DNA of 64,000 nt, taken from NCBI RefSeq assembly GCF_033958435.1, contig NC_134167.1, positions 8,452,001 to 8,516,000 of the forward strand. Reading direction: 5' to 3'. The notes under the pieces were generated by a model. The model saw nothing but the letters and a program-made list of their open reading frames with translations, had not been told where the DNA came from and did not search any database. The stretch comes from Carettochelys insculpta (taxonomy: Eukaryota; Chordata; Testudines; Carettochelyidae). Made by a program: the position numbers and the translations under genes. Below are positions 23,397-36,600 of the stretch, one piece after another (position 1 is the first letter of the stretch; each line of letters opens with the position of its first letter).

Positions 23397-23640
23397 GCCC
23401 ACAGGAAACTTCACACTAGTGCATTCTCACAAGGCTGACACTGGGCTCTGTGTGTGTGTGTGTGTGCGTGCGTGCATGTGCGCAGGGGCCCTTGCACCCC
23501 CAGCATCCCCCACCCTAACAGCACTGCGTCTCTTTCAACCTCTAGCTGATAAATATCAGTGATGCTGCTAGATGGCCGGGCCAGGCACAGCCTGCAAACT
23601 GCCCTTGTCCCCTCGGATCTCACCATGGGCTCAGTGGCCT
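23397..23640. repeat. Unclassified duplicated segment, copy B
   Basis: Counterpart of 19540-19770. It lies directly upstream of the proximal promoter region. Confidence 0.75.
23447..23482. repeat. GT microsatellite
   Basis: Alternating TG, then GCGTGCGTGCATGTG. It lies inside the duplicated segment described at 23397-23640. Confidence 0.95.
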
Positions 23641-23929
23641 GTGGCAGAGACCTCGTGGCTGGGGAGGGAGAAGGCCGTGGTGAAAGTCCAGCTCAACAAC
23701 CGACTTAAAAAAATTCCAGGCAGCCCCATTGGGTGCAACATCTTTCCCAAACCTGTGCCTGACCCCATGGGGTGCAGAGAGAGAGCAGAGGTGCGCTGGG
23801 GCCTCGGTACACAGCTGTTCCCTGGTATCCTAGGGAAATTTGTGCTAGAGAAAGCAGGAGGGAGGATAAATGCCATGACCGACTAAACGGCAGTGATTAC
23901 TCACTCCCAGAGCAGAGACTGTTGCTATG

Positions 23930-24541
23930 GCATGGGGGGGCGGGGGGGAGTTACTCTGAATTCTCCTCTTCCCTTCTCTGCGCGTGGTGTTTGCAACTTA
24001 GCAAGCCTGAAGCTTGCTCGCTTCCCCCCGCAAATCGGCCACAACCAGCCTCCGAGCAGCAGGGGAACTAAGCTCCCAGCGCGACAAGGCTGGGTGGCGC
24101 AGAGACAGGCGTCCTCCCTGCCAGCGAGAGTAGTACAGTCCGAGGGGGAGGCTCTTGGGAGAATGTACAGTATGTTATCTGGCAGCCAGCTGATTCTAGG
24201 ATTCAGGGGGGCTCCGATGGAGCGAGGACGCCTGAGGTGGTGGAGCAGGTTCTGCTGACGAGGGTTGGGGCAGAGCCGGGGGAATCTGGGACACATTGCT
24301 GCTTTTTTTCCCTGTTGCCATTGTGTGGAAGTGCCAGGCACGGCGGCCGTTTAAGTTTCGGCAGCAGCATCTGGAAGCCTCTCCGTGGTTCTGCCAGCAG
24401 CCTGACCCAGAGGAAGCTGCCGAGAGCGGGGATCCGATGGTTCACAGTTAACCACATCCGTGCCTCAGCTAGAAAGACTTACAGGCATTTGTCACCGGTT
24501 CCCTCCATTTTGAAGCAGCCGGAACCAGGAAAGCTGCTCTC
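23930..24541 (+). promoter_or_regulatory. TACC1: Probable proximal TACC1 promoter and 5' UTR
   Basis: About 600 bp upstream of the proximal start codon is moderately GC-rich with scattered CpG sites and G-runs (23934-23950), and lacks obvious transposon sequence. Its position before an exon that begins with the conserved TACC1 N-terminus makes it the likely promoter and 5' leader of the long isoform. An upstream non-coding exon spliced into this region cannot be excluded. No TATA box is evident. Confidence 0.45.
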
Positions 24542-24693
24542 ATGGCATTCAGCCCCTGGCAGATCCTCTCCCCAGTCCAGTGGGCCAAGTGGACGTGGTC
24601 TGCTGTGCGAGGAGGGGGTGCTGAGGAGGGTGGGGTGGAGAGAGAGCTAGAGGAGGATGACTCGCAGGCAGAGACCAAGTCGCTGGGTTTCAG
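24542..24693 (+). CDS. TACC1: TACC1 proximal first coding exon (exon 1)
   Basis: It encodes residues 1-50 plus two bases of codon 51. The first 21 residues ([16 protein letters not shown] onward, Trp-rich) match the conserved start of long TACC1. An acidic stretch with [14 protein letters not shown] follows. The start context is weak at -3 (C) with G at +4. The exon ends CAG before GCAAGT at 24694, a GC donor with otherwise perfect consensus. Joining at this point reproduces the conserved [13 protein letters not shown] across the junction, which fixes the donor. A GT three bases downstream (24698) would shift the frame. Confidence 0.95.
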
Positions 24694-27600
24694 GCAAGTA
24701 TGCAGCATCCCTGCTTTGCTAGGGCTCGGCACTGGAACTTGAATCTTCAGTGCCCACTGACTTGCACGTGTCATGGCATTCGTAGCACGATGCATCCTTC
24801 CGGGGACAAAACGCTATGTGCCGCGCCTGCCTTGCTTGTCAGCTTCTCCTGCAAGCTGGGTGGCTGCTCCGTGCATGGACTGTTCAGCCTGTCCATCTGG
24901 CTTTGCTCATTCTGCCCCGGCCTGCGGCTCCCCAGACCCAACGGGTAGCAGTGGCATTGGTAGTTCCCAGCTCCCCCTGGGGATCTGCACTCCTGTTCGG
25001 AAACGCTCAGCTTCGCAGATTTCAAGCTGCAGCAGTCGGAGCGGGAGGGAGTTGTGGTGGGGCAGTCTGGCGGGCGACACAGCTGCTCTGACCTGGTGGT
25101 CTCTGAGTAGCAATGCCAGCGGACAGGAAACACGCAGGTGAAGGCTTGTTTCTGAACTTCCCGGTAGCCAGAGCAGCGGGAGCTTGAGAAGGAAGGAGCT
25201 GCCCGGAGATGCTGGGTCCCAGGGGTCAGCGACCCATGCTGAGACAGCCAGGGGGTGTTTTCACATTAAATCAGTCTGTGCGGAAGTCACCAAGGCGTAA
25301 TGGTGCTCCGTGATTAATCACTGATAGATGGCCACCCAGGGGTGGGAGGCTACCAGGGGAGTTTCAAGGGGAATTTACTGTAACATGGTTTCACCTCCTT
25401 TACCTTTCTCATTTGTTAGCCTGGTGTGTTGGGAAGGAGTCAGTCTGAGCCACAGGATGTCACCTTTAGTCTGGTTGATTTGCCGGTCAGCCTGGGAGCT
25501 GGAATCCAGCCTGGCTGGATATTTAGGGAGTGTATGTGAAGCATTTCAGAGCTACCCTTGAAAGTGGTAATTCTTCACTCTCTCCCCTCGTTGGCAGCTC
25601 GGATTCTGAAGGCAATTTTGAGACCCCTGAGGCAGAATCCCCATCACGGTCCCCTGTCAAGCAGTTCTGTGACCTGTCGCTGGGATTGGACGCGGCCGAG
25701 GGCAGCACCCAAGGTAAAGAGATGCCATGCATGTTCCAGTCTCCTTTTAATCTGCTTTGGATGCAGAAAATGGGGAGGAGCTTGGAAGGGGAAGCCGTTT
25801 CCGTGAATAATGCTGGCCTTGTGTTGGCAGTTCCTGGGTTGGAGAGTTTAAATGCAGATGCGTCGGGTTATGCACCTGCTCTAAAGGGCTGTGTTCAGTT
25901 TAGCGCAATGTCGGTTTATTGAACAGTTTTGAGGGACTGATGTGACCGCATCAGCTTGATTCCTCAGCTCGTGCCCTTGCAGGGCACAGTTACAGTCAGG
26001 CTGTTTTGCAATAACTGGTCACACCCAGTGCTACCCCCCAGAGCAGAGATAAAGAGCAAACAGGAATGTGGCGATTCCATGAGATCTGGTTTTTTGCATT
26101 CCGGAGAGGGGCTCTGGCTGATTCCCATGGCCTGGCAGAGAGTGCAGCCTGCAGCCAGAAGCTGCTCAGCCTGCCGGAAGGGAGAATGGATATTTTCAGG
26201 CTCTTTTCTGTTTCAAAGGGCCCTCCCTAACTCCCTCCTCAAAACCTGCCTGGGCAGAAAGTGTCTCTTCTTGGCTCCAGGACTGATGGGTGCTGTCCTG
26301 CACATGGGCCTTTTGCTGTTTGCAATGGCACAACTCTGCCCCCTTGCACTATAGTGATGTGATGTTTTGTCCCTCAGCCTGTCCTCATGACATGTCCAGA
26401 TGAGAATTTGTTGTCTGGGCAAAGGGGGTTTTATACTCGCAGTTGCACAGAGCAGAGATGAACAGGAATTGATATTTGGGAGTCGCAAATAAAGGGCTCT
26501 TGGGGGGTCTCACTCTAGTTGCTCTGGGAAATGTGTCCAGTTAACAGAACCGCATCTGGCAGCGTTCTCTATAGCTGAGCACTTGGGTGGCCACCCAAGA
26601 GAGATTCAGGTGCCAGCCAGCTGACTAGCAGAGCATCTATAGCCACTCACAGTGGGCAGCCTGTGTTTCTATTGGTGGTGCACATCTGCATATGCCTCAG
26701 TGCACGTAACAAAATTTATTCTGCCCATGGGTGGAAAAAAATAGGGGAAACACTGACAGCTGGACAATCTGTGCACTTTAAGAGCAGACCTAGATTAACA
26801 GGTGAAGACTGAGGTGCATGAACAGACCTGAGGTATGGCCTGGGGAATTCACACTGAAATAGAACAGACTCCTACTGATCACCAGTGAGGGGCATTGGGA
26901 GAGCTGTACAGGGAATCTCATGCATATAAATTGTGTGCTAGAATGGAAGCCAAAACCCACTGCTCTGACAGGAAACCAAAGACTGAACATAAGGGAAAAG
27001 AGTAACGGCCACGGCCACGGCTATTGGAATTTATCTTTGTTAAACGGACGGCCCTCAAAAGGGCTAGAATCCACATACTTCTGTCACACACAAGCTGCTT
27101 TTAATAGTTTGGCTGCTGTTAACGTTTTAGTAAGGTAAAATCTCTGATCGGCATTGTTGAGGAATCAGCCAGTGATCGCTGCTGGGAACCGAGGGCTTCA
27201 TTGTCCTGTCAGAGTGTTTCATCTGCAGCTGCTCTTCACCAGGATCCTGCAGAACAGTGGCTGGAAAAAACACTCTAGCCAACGTCCAGGTTCCCCCTAA
27301 TTTTTTCTATCCACAAGGAGAATAAATTTTGTTATGTGCACCAAGGCACATGGGAGTGTGCACCACCCATATAAACATATGCTGCCGGCTGTGGGTGCTG
27401 TGACTGCTCTGTGGCTGCCCAAGCACTCAGCTGACAGGGAACGCCGCCAATGACTCTGGAGCGCTCAAGAGATGGAGCCGCTACTTACTGTGACTGGCCC
27501 TGTGTTCCAGGCCATTGTGGGACTAAGCGGATACTGTCAGGACTGAGACCCCGCTCCCAGGCCTTTTCAGCAGTCTGACCATCCAACATTTGTGACCCTG

Positions 27601-30600
27601 CTCTCCTGTTACTGCTGGGGCAGAGACCTATTGCTGGGCCAGTGTGCCATAGTGAGTGTGGGGAGGCTGCTCTGGCCACTGAGGGCTTGCTGGGCAATCC
27701 TTTGCTTCTTAGAACTGCCAAAAGTTTCTCAGTTTGTAGGGTGATGTTTGGGGGCACAGAGGGTGGGGTTTCTGAGGAGATTTGCTTTGCAGTGTTTCTT
27801 ATCACCTTTGCCAACACTCCGGCTCAAGAAAGCCCATTGCGTAAGGCCCCGGGAAGACACTTAAATGTTGTAAATGTCTCTTAGAGCTTTTAGGAATAAT
27901 TCTTCCCTGGAAAATCTGTTGCCTATGGAACTAATTTTCCTGAGAATTGCTATTGCTAAAAACTACTGGGTGGCTATATTTCAGGGCACAGATGAATTGG
28001 TTCCTCATGATATCCCAAACAAAGCCTTGAAGTCATCCTCAGTTGTCCTGTAGGTCATGAGGCTGGGGCCAATAGTCCCTCTAATTTTAATCTATCCGTG
28101 TGCAGAATAAATTTTGTTTTGTGCACCAAGCCATGTGCACCACCAATAGAAACATGCTGCTGGCTGTGGACAGCTCTGCCAATCAGCTGGGCAGCACCTG
28201 AATCTCTCCTGGGTGGCAGCCCACGTGCTCAGCTCACAGGGAACACTGGCAGGAGCTGCTGCTAAGAGAGTTTCACTGGTTGGACATCTAGGAAGTGCTG
28301 TACTGATGCTCTAGTTCACTGACAGCTGAATGCCAGGGGTGAGCTGCACGCCAGCACTACTGCTGGTAAACAGGAGGTGTCTTGCTGCTGGGTGCTTGAA
28401 TCAGCTCCTCCTGGGTGCTGCATGGCACATGGTATGGCCAGGACATGCACCAGGGTTTTATTGGAAGGTAACCTTTCAAGGGCAGCTCACAGCGAGCTCG
28501 TCCCTTCCTTTATCTTCAGCATCCGTGACAGTTTCACACCAGTAGATCACATCTCAAGGGCAGATTGCTAGGAAACCAAATGTAGGACAAATGTTATCCC
28601 CACTGGGTTCAGCTGCTGCCAGCCATGCCTGACTCAGGCTCTTTCAGATCTGCTGATGGAGGGAGGCAGGAACAGGGAGTTGCCTGGTAGAAGCTGTCAC
28701 CCTCTCTCTCCAGATTGGCACCAGTAACACACTGAATATTGTAGGTGAAAAACAATCTGTGTTAGGAGGCTCCATCCATTGCCCACCAGCAAGGCTTCGG
28801 GGACGTTCCCAGCTCTTTGAAACAATGGAGTGAGGCCATTCATGATGTGAATGCCATGCTTAGAAGGCTTCCTGGGATATAAGGCTGCTGGACCTTGGCT
28901 AAAGTGCACATTAAACCCTCCTCAAAACAATGCACAGACTGCATGTGAGCTGCCCGGCACGGAAATTATGGTAGCTGCAATAGGTACAAGAATCAGAAGT
29001 CAAACCAGTTTAGTGATCACATATCAGTGTTTACGGAACAGAGGTCTCAGGGACAGCAAGATCTGGGTTCCCCAGCATGTTTGAGGAATGTCTGCTGTCC
29101 TTAGAAGCTGCATGCACAGATATGCCACGGCCTTGTCCAGGGCACAGCTGGGTTAATGGGAAGAGAAACTCATCCCTCCTCAGAGAATTGTGATAGCATC
29201 AGTATGTAGAAACACAATGAGGTTATGAAATCAGTAAGGACAAAAGCACTGAAGGGGGAGGCCTCTTGTAGAGGCAGGTGAAAGAAGGAAAAGTACGTTG
29301 CACGCTGCATCGTCAGAGACAGAAATACCCTGTTTATGTCTCACTTGTTTTTCAGGCAAGGCTGCTGTGCGCATTCTCTCTTCCCACCCAAAATCTTCTT
29401 AACACTTCTTCTTATCTTCCCAGATTGTAGATACCATAATTCTGCCCCGCTCTCTCTACAGACTCCACCTTCTTCCCTCTCACAAGTGTTATTTTTCACA
29501 AGGAATTCAGCATAAGGAACAAAAGCTGATCCTGGATGGTAGCGGCTCTCACCAGGATTTACTTCACAAATAACAAGCAGCCTCGTAGCACCTTAAAGAC
29601 TAGCACACTTATTAGGTGATGAGCTTTCATGCCGAAAATGCACTTCCTCAGATTTACTTGTTACTCGTGGATCAGGGTCATGTTCACTGTTCCCTGTAAG
29701 CCAAGTGCTTGGGCAGAAGCCCAGGAGAAATTCAGGTGCCACCCAACTGATTAGGTGAGCACCCACAGCAGGCAGCCTGTGTTTCTACTGGTGGTGCACA
29801 TCCCCATATGCCATGGTGCACATAACAAAATTTATTCCACCCTGGGTAGGAAAAAAAACTTGCAGGGAACCCTGGTGATGTTATGCTGCATGTTAACAAC
29901 TTATCGCTGGTTGGTTTGCAAAGCATGACTCACAAGTATCCTAACGCTTAATGGCCGCATAGACTTTAATCATGCCAGCCTCTGTTAAACAACAGTGAAA
30001 AACCAGCAGAGAAAAGTGTAGCTTTAAAAGCGTGAGCTGTGTGTATAATCCAAACACTCTGGCCTTGCTCAGGAGGGGTACATATGTGGCACACACAGAA
30101 TGAGTCAAATATAAAGGCTATAGATAGTAAAGGGGCTGTTCGAGGCACTTGGAATGCAGGGCTGTGGGGAAATCATTGCTGGTTCATTTGGCTGGAATGT
30201 GTCTCATAAAAAGGGAGCAAGCTCTTTGCAGTGTGTTGCGGCTGCCAGATTGCATTGACTCACTTGGGGATGGTAGAGGATAGGATGCTCGGGTTAGCCA
30301 GTAGGCTAGTGAGTACTGTTGGTATTATTCATGTATATAAGGCTCCCCCAGGCTCTGTTAGCTTGAAGCTAGGAATGGGCGACAGGGTAGGGATCACTTG
30401 ATGGTTACTCATGCTGTTCATTCCCTCTGAAGTCCCTGGCCTTGGCCACTGTCTGAAGACAGGACGCTGGGCTAGACGGACCTTTGGTCTGACCTAGTCT
30501 GGCCACTCTTATGTTCTTACGTTGTATTATGCTCATCACTGCCATGCCCTCTACACATGTTCTGTTCAAGAGAGTATTAAATGGGAGCATGTTCACCAGT

Positions 30601-33600
30601 TCCCCTCTTGCAACAATCAAACCAACTACCCTGACAGGACCAGAATCGAGGCCTTTCTAGGCATGTTTCTCAGTGACCTGGGCCATGGACCAAACCTGGT
30701 CCCTTCCATCTCTGTGACACAGTTTAGGAAGGCAGTAATCTTGGCCCAGGTATCAAAAAGATTGAGAACCGATGCTTTACCCAGCACCTTCCCCCTGCAG
30801 GACTCAGAGTGCTTTGCCAAATCCCAACACATAAAGCCTCACCTACAGTGTTCCCTCTAAATTTTTTCCATCCATGGGCAGAATAAATTGTGTTATGTGC
30901 ACCAAAGCATGTGTGGATGTGCACCACCAATAGAAACACAGGCTGCTGGATGTTGGTGGCTGTGGATGCTCTGATAAAATCAACTGGGCAGCACATGAAT
31001 CTCTCCTGGGCGTCTGCGTAGACGCTCAGCTTATAGAGAACTCTGCTCACTGCTCCGATAACCTAGGGAAGTGTCAGGCTCTATGTTTTGCAGATGGTGA
31101 AGCTTGAGTGCAAGTGAATTGCAAGAGGTCTTGGAGGCAGAGCTGGAGATAAACCCCAGGGGCCCAGATCACCACTCCACAGCACCTTGTTTGGGCATTT
31201 GCACGAGTGCAACGCTCCCAGCTCGTAATGCCCCATCCTGCAACCAGGTTGCAAGGTGCAGGGCCCAGTCCAACATCTCCAGGCTTTCAGCTGTGTGCCT
31301 CCATCCCAAGACTAGCCTTTCTCCCTCGCGGTGGGGCTGAGTGCCGCAGGATGCTTTGCCCTCTGCAATGGGTGGAAAGCCTGAGCTGAAGGATTCCTCT
31401 TGCCTTACCCTGTGAAAGTGACCAGGCCTGAGTCCTGTCTAGGATGGATTCTAGAGCCACAGAGAATGGCTGTCCGCCGGCGGGGCCTGTTCCCACAGCC
31501 AGGCTGCAGGGTGGGGGAGTGCCTCTGGCAGGCGGCACAAAGAAGCTAGGGAGCTCATTTTGCATTCAAGGCAGCCGGAGAAGAAGTCGTTATGAAGAGT
31601 TGCCACGAAGCAGTTGTGGTTTGGCTGCATTCAGCCGGTCAGTGCACGCAGCTCCCTGGCTCACGTTGGGAGCAGCCTGCTAGTCTGAAAATAGTTTCCT
31701 TCCAGGTCACTTGGGAGCAGTTGGTAGAATTTAAATACAAACCAGTACTCACGCAGTCAGGCTGGCAAGCAGCCGAGCTTGGAGGCGCATCGCCTGAGTG
31801 CGCTGCACTTGGGCTCCTCTGACAAGCGCCCGTGAGGGTAGGGGAGCTCGGTGGTCTGTGCACAAGCCGCACGCACATTCTCCACACATGACTCACGCAA
31901 CAGCCGTGAGGGGGTGGCTGTGTGGCAGGGGAGATGCTCTTTGGAACGTAAATGCACACGCTGGCCTCCCGCTCTCCGGCGCCGCAGCGCAGGGAAGGGA
32001 GCAGCACACGCCAGCCCCATCCCAGGCACGGTCGGGCAGTGCTGGAAAGCTTCCCACAAGGAATAGCTTCCATTTACTCTGGCGCTGGGGATGGCTCTTT
32101 CCAAGCCAGTTCCCAGGCTGGCTGGAGGGGTAAGTGGACTCCCAGCCATCTGAGCCTGCTGCTTCATTGCCTCCTGTCCTGCGTGCAAGGAGGGCCCTGT
32201 GGGGGTCCTTGGCATTTTGCATCCTGTGTCATAGTTCCTGAAGAAATGCATGTCCGTTCTTTGGGCCACTGGTGGGAGAGCACCTCGGAGTCAAAGGAAA
32301 TGCAGGGAGGGGGAGCAGCAGCTGCCAGGTTCAGGGGGAGGGCTTTGGCTGGGCTATCGGCTGTGTAGGAGGCTCAGGCTGCAGCAATTTTGTATAGTGG
32401 CGAGTAGTGCTGGAGTGACGCATTGAGCCCCCTTTGCAGAACCAGGTGTGAGCTGCTGGAGGACTGGTGTTTATCCTTTCCCCCACCTGCCGCCCTGGCA
32501 AAGCAGGATGGAGACAGGCTAGCGCTGGGGGCTTTGCAGAGCACCGCCTTGCGCTGAGCACGGCCCTAATCAGGCCTACTGGGCGTTGCAGTCGGAGCAT
32601 TTTCTCGTTTCAGAGCTCTTTAGACTAATGGGGCCTGGTTCTGCTGTGAGTGCAGGGGACTTTGGAGGGCCCTGAGATGGCCGCCCCAGCCATCCGACAG
32701 ACTGGAGGAGGGAGGATTACGTGGGGCAGGGCGTGCCAGTGGGGTCAAGTCCCCTCCTCTCCCCTCCTGCACTTACTATACGGGCGCTATGAGCAGCAGT
32801 CTGCTCCACTTCCCCAAGTCCTTCTGGCCCCCTGAGCCCTGCATCTCTGTGGCAACGGGAAGCGGCCTCCACTCCCCGCCGCCTGTGGAGACGTGGGGCT
32901 TAGCGGGCTGGGAGGGTGCGGTGGCACAGCAGGCTGCTGCTTGCGCCACCTGCGTGGGGAGGGGGTGAGGGGATCTCCTGCTGCCGCTGCCACCCGCCAC
33001 CACTGCCACGGGTAATCCCCAGCCCAGTTGTTTGTGGAGGGGGGTAAGAGGGAGGGGTGGGGGTGGAGTGTGCATGGGGGGAGGGGGGTTGCCCTGTGCC
33101 TGGGGCACTGTTGTGGGGAGTTGCTGCAGGCTCCGAGCCTGCTCAGGATGGCCCTGCTCTGACTGATTCTCTGGGGAGGCTGGGTCCTTGGGGGACAAGA
33201 GTGGTCTCTGTGCTCTGGCTATGTGGGGGAATTCAAGCTATGCAGCCAAGGCCCTGCAGAATAGCCACCTGCAGGTGTCCCATGCAGAGGGATGCGCCCT
33301 AGAGAAGGGCCTTCCCCAATCCGATGGCTCGTGGCAGCAGAATGCTCCCGTGCTTGAGATAATGTCGCTGTTTGATGCCTGTGGTGAGGGGCCCACTAGG
33401 CGCTAACAGGAGCATGGAACCCTCTCCGCTCCCATGTTCCCTCTCCTTGTGCAGCGCTGTTTGGGGGAGCAGTATTACCCCTCCCAGCCTCCTCCAGTTG
33501 CAGATCTCTGTGGAAGAGCTCACAAGCAGAGGGGCCGACAGCTATCGTGGGCCCCCAGACCAGAGGGCCTGGCTCTGTGCTCCAGAAGCGGCGTGGCCTC

Positions 33601-36600
33601 TGGCAGAAGGGGCGTGGACTTTCGCTTTATTTCAGATTTGAGGCTCTACCATGTCCCCTGGCTGGTCAGAGACAGAATCACAGGTCATTGTACTGGCTGG
33701 AGACCAGGGTTCCACAGGACTAGTGCTGGTCCTTGAGGTCGCCTGTGCTATTTTCTAGTGGTCAGATGTTCAGACAAGCTCTGCACACGCAGACAAGGAC
33801 AGATTTTTCAGAGGCTTCCAGGACGTGGGCCCAGGGGGTTACAAGAGGAGATGAGCACTTAAAATGCTCTCTCTCACTTATGGGTGCTGACTGAGAACAG
33901 GAAAATCTGGCCAGATGCCCTTGCCAAAATGCAGAGTCCAGGCCACAGCTGTATAGTCCCTTCTGCATCTCGTGGTTTGACAGTTGTCGTTTTCAAGATG
34001 GCCGAGCAGACGAGGCTCCTCTGAAGGAGAAGCAGCCATTAAAATGTAAGGGATTTAGGAAGACGAACAGAGGGCGGGAACTGCAGTAGTTGTGGCCCGC
34101 AGTAATAAGTAAGTCCTGGGTCAGGATCTATGATTAAGATTCTGGGATAGCACAGTGTTGAACATGATCTAAACACAAAGGCAGGATTTCTGCAGAGTGG
34201 GGTCTAGCTGCCGTGAGAATGAGATCAGGCAACATTCCAAGGATGGGGAGAGAGTCTTGCAGGTGAACTCCGAGATATTCCTGGGTTGCTTGTGAGCTAA
34301 CTGAGTCATTGTGGAACACCCCCTCTGTTCTCTGAGCAGCCCCAGCTTTCTGAATTATTGCTCCGCAAGCATATACACATGCCTGCTTTCACTGCACTGT
34401 GGCCGCTTACATCTCATGACAGGAGCTGTGCGGTTTGTGAAACAGAGCGAGAGCCAGTGGCGCAGAGCTTTTATAAGTAGAACAGATGTTTAAAATACTA
34501 ACTGGAGAGCCTACTGACTGGTCACATGCCTCCTTTGCTGATTCAAACACCCAATATTTTAATGTTAACAAAAACCGTCTCCACATAATGGCCTTCCCCA
34601 GTACCTGACTTGTGAGGGGACTGCTCTGTGGTTCTGACAGAGAAGCCAGTTCCGGGAATATATGGTCAGGAAAACAGACAATCCTTGCGCGGGAAATGGG
34701 AGCATAAAATAAAAGACAGCACATGACAGGTTAAGACCATTCAGCTGGGCTTGGCTTCCTGGTTTGGATCCGCTCTCTAGAAAGGGCACAGAATCACCGC
34801 CCAGATATTATGCAACAGGAATGCTCTTTAGTGGCCGATGAGCCCCGAGTAGTTGCTGTGCTTGTCAGGATTGATCAGGCTGTTTCTGGAGAGCAAAGGC
34901 AGGCATGTCAGAAGCAAGCAGTGCCACTGTCAAACCAGCTCCTGCGCTGCTGGGCTCACCATGCGAGTCCTTAAGAAACCTGTAGGTGAACGACTCTGGT
35001 CTGGTCTGTGTGTGGGCATTCTCTCTCATATGGTGACCTTCAGATTCCGTACTGCGTACTTTAAATTCTGCAGAACCTAGTTGCAACTGGAGGTAAATTT
35101 TAAGTCTAAATAAACAGACTGATCTTTGGTTCGCTGAATCTTGGAGCAGCTTTGAGAAGTGGAAAGTCATAGGGAAGCCAATCCGCAACCCACTCACATG
35201 ATGCCTAGGTGCTATGCTCACGTGCTGCAGAGCAGGCCTGGTTTTAATATCTGCTTTTTTTTATTTTAGAATTACATGAAGATGATGAGCAGCTGGTAGC
35301 TGAAGTGTCTGAGAAGTGTGTGCGCCAGAAGCACTCAGAGGATGAGGTGCAGTCACCCCTTGCAGTTCTCCATTCTGATAAGAACTCTAAAGCAGAAACT
35401 GACTGCAAACTTGATAAAGATTCATCTGTGACACGGTTTGCACCAGAAATTGAACCACCTTTGGATAGCTCTTCAGCGCTCACAAAAGAAACCCACCTTC
35501 CGTCTTCAGAAGGGTTGCCTCCAGACCAGACTTTGCCTTCCGATGGACCCATAGCTACCCAAGAGAGGGGGATGTCAGAAGAAGACATGGTTGTCACTCT
35601 TGAAGAATTGGCTGATGCTCATTCACAGGCTGAAACTTTTGCTGTGGAGTCAGTGCCAAGCAAGAGCAAGTTCAAAAAAGCAAAACCATCTTCTCTTAGG
35701 AAGAAAACAGCTGGAGAGAACTCCGAAATGGCAACAACTGGAGAGGACATCCCTGTCCCCAAAGCATCTTACCACTTCAATCCAGCTGAGTATGATGAGA
35801 CCATGAACCCCTTTGTGATGGGAGGTTCCAAAATACCAAGCTCTCCCCCTGCAACTCAACAAACCTTTCTGGCTTCTAATAGTGACACCAATGATTCCGG
35901 GGTGGAGTTGGTGGAGGAGACCAGAGGCCATGCTCTGAAGCTGGAATTTGATTTCACAGATGGGACGGAGAACGGAGAGGTCAAGAAAGCCCTGCCAAAG
36001 AAAACCGGCAGGAAACCTGCCGGCAAACTAACCCCTAAACGGCAAAGAGAAGCAGCCAATAAACCAACGAATGCTGAAAGCCTGGAAGAGGCTCCAGCAG
36101 AGGTGTCCCTCCCCAAAGCCTCATACTCAGTGGATCCCAGTGAGTGGGACAATCCCAACTTCAACCCTTTTGGTGGCAGCTTGAGCTTGCAGAACTCTCC
36201 ACCCCTCCCAAAGGCTTCCTATCATTTTGACCCCAACAACTATGACTCGGTAGATCCTTTTAAACCCACTAACAGCTTAGCCAGCACCACCTCTGACTCC
36301 TGCCCCACGGCTGATAACAATCTCAATGAAATCCTGGAGTCTCAGACTCTGGAGATGCAGGGTGAGGAGCCGACGATCGGCAAAGCCTCTCCGAAGAAGG
36401 CCAAGTCGCGCTTGATAACGTGAGTGGTGCCAAGCACTGCGTTTCCTGCTCTGTGCGTGCTCTGTGGGGTCAGTCCTCCGGAGGTTTGCTTTGTGGGATG
36501 ACAGCCTGCTTGTTTGTTTCCCAGATGTCTTGGGAGTAATTGCAGTGATGCTCTTGTTTTTTGCCCTGTTGTTCTTCTCCAAGCCAGTTGTGCTGGTGAA

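Larger units (their letters stand above)
2276..24541 (+). other. TACC1 intron 1 of the distal isoform
   Basis: This 22 kb stretch is non-coding for TACC1. It contains three hAT-type elements with target duplications (2514-3274, 3787-4129, 8250-8600, plus 10230-10528), three fold-back insertions, the longest CR1 copy (11770-13056), a minus-strand CR1 (15092-15965), a Tigger-like element (13346-13669), MIR relics near 20.7 and 21.3 kb, and two copies of an unclassified 230-bp duplication. Nothing specific was recognised in 4140-5450, 9120-10200, 13680-14990, 21420-23390 (apart from simple open frames). Confidence 0.7.
25714..35269 (+). other. TACC1 intron 2
   Basis: This 9.6 kb intron carries five copies of the hAT-like MITE (26560, 27287, 28070, 29685, 30846), a fold-back-family single copy (29565-29655), a CR1 3' end (30370-30520) and a minus-oriented GC-rich dispersed repeat (about 32700-33100). 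The remainder (31100-32650, 33100-35260) shows no recognisable element or gene. Confidence 0.75.

Noticed and set aside
24697..24700. GT just after the GC donor as the true exon 1 donor
   Set aside because: Use of this GT would break the frame into exon 2, whereas the GC site gives the conserved peptide.
27320..27330. AATAAA motifs in introns as real TACC1 poly(A) sites
   Set aside because: They are part of MITE sequence. Functional use is left only as a question in the findings.
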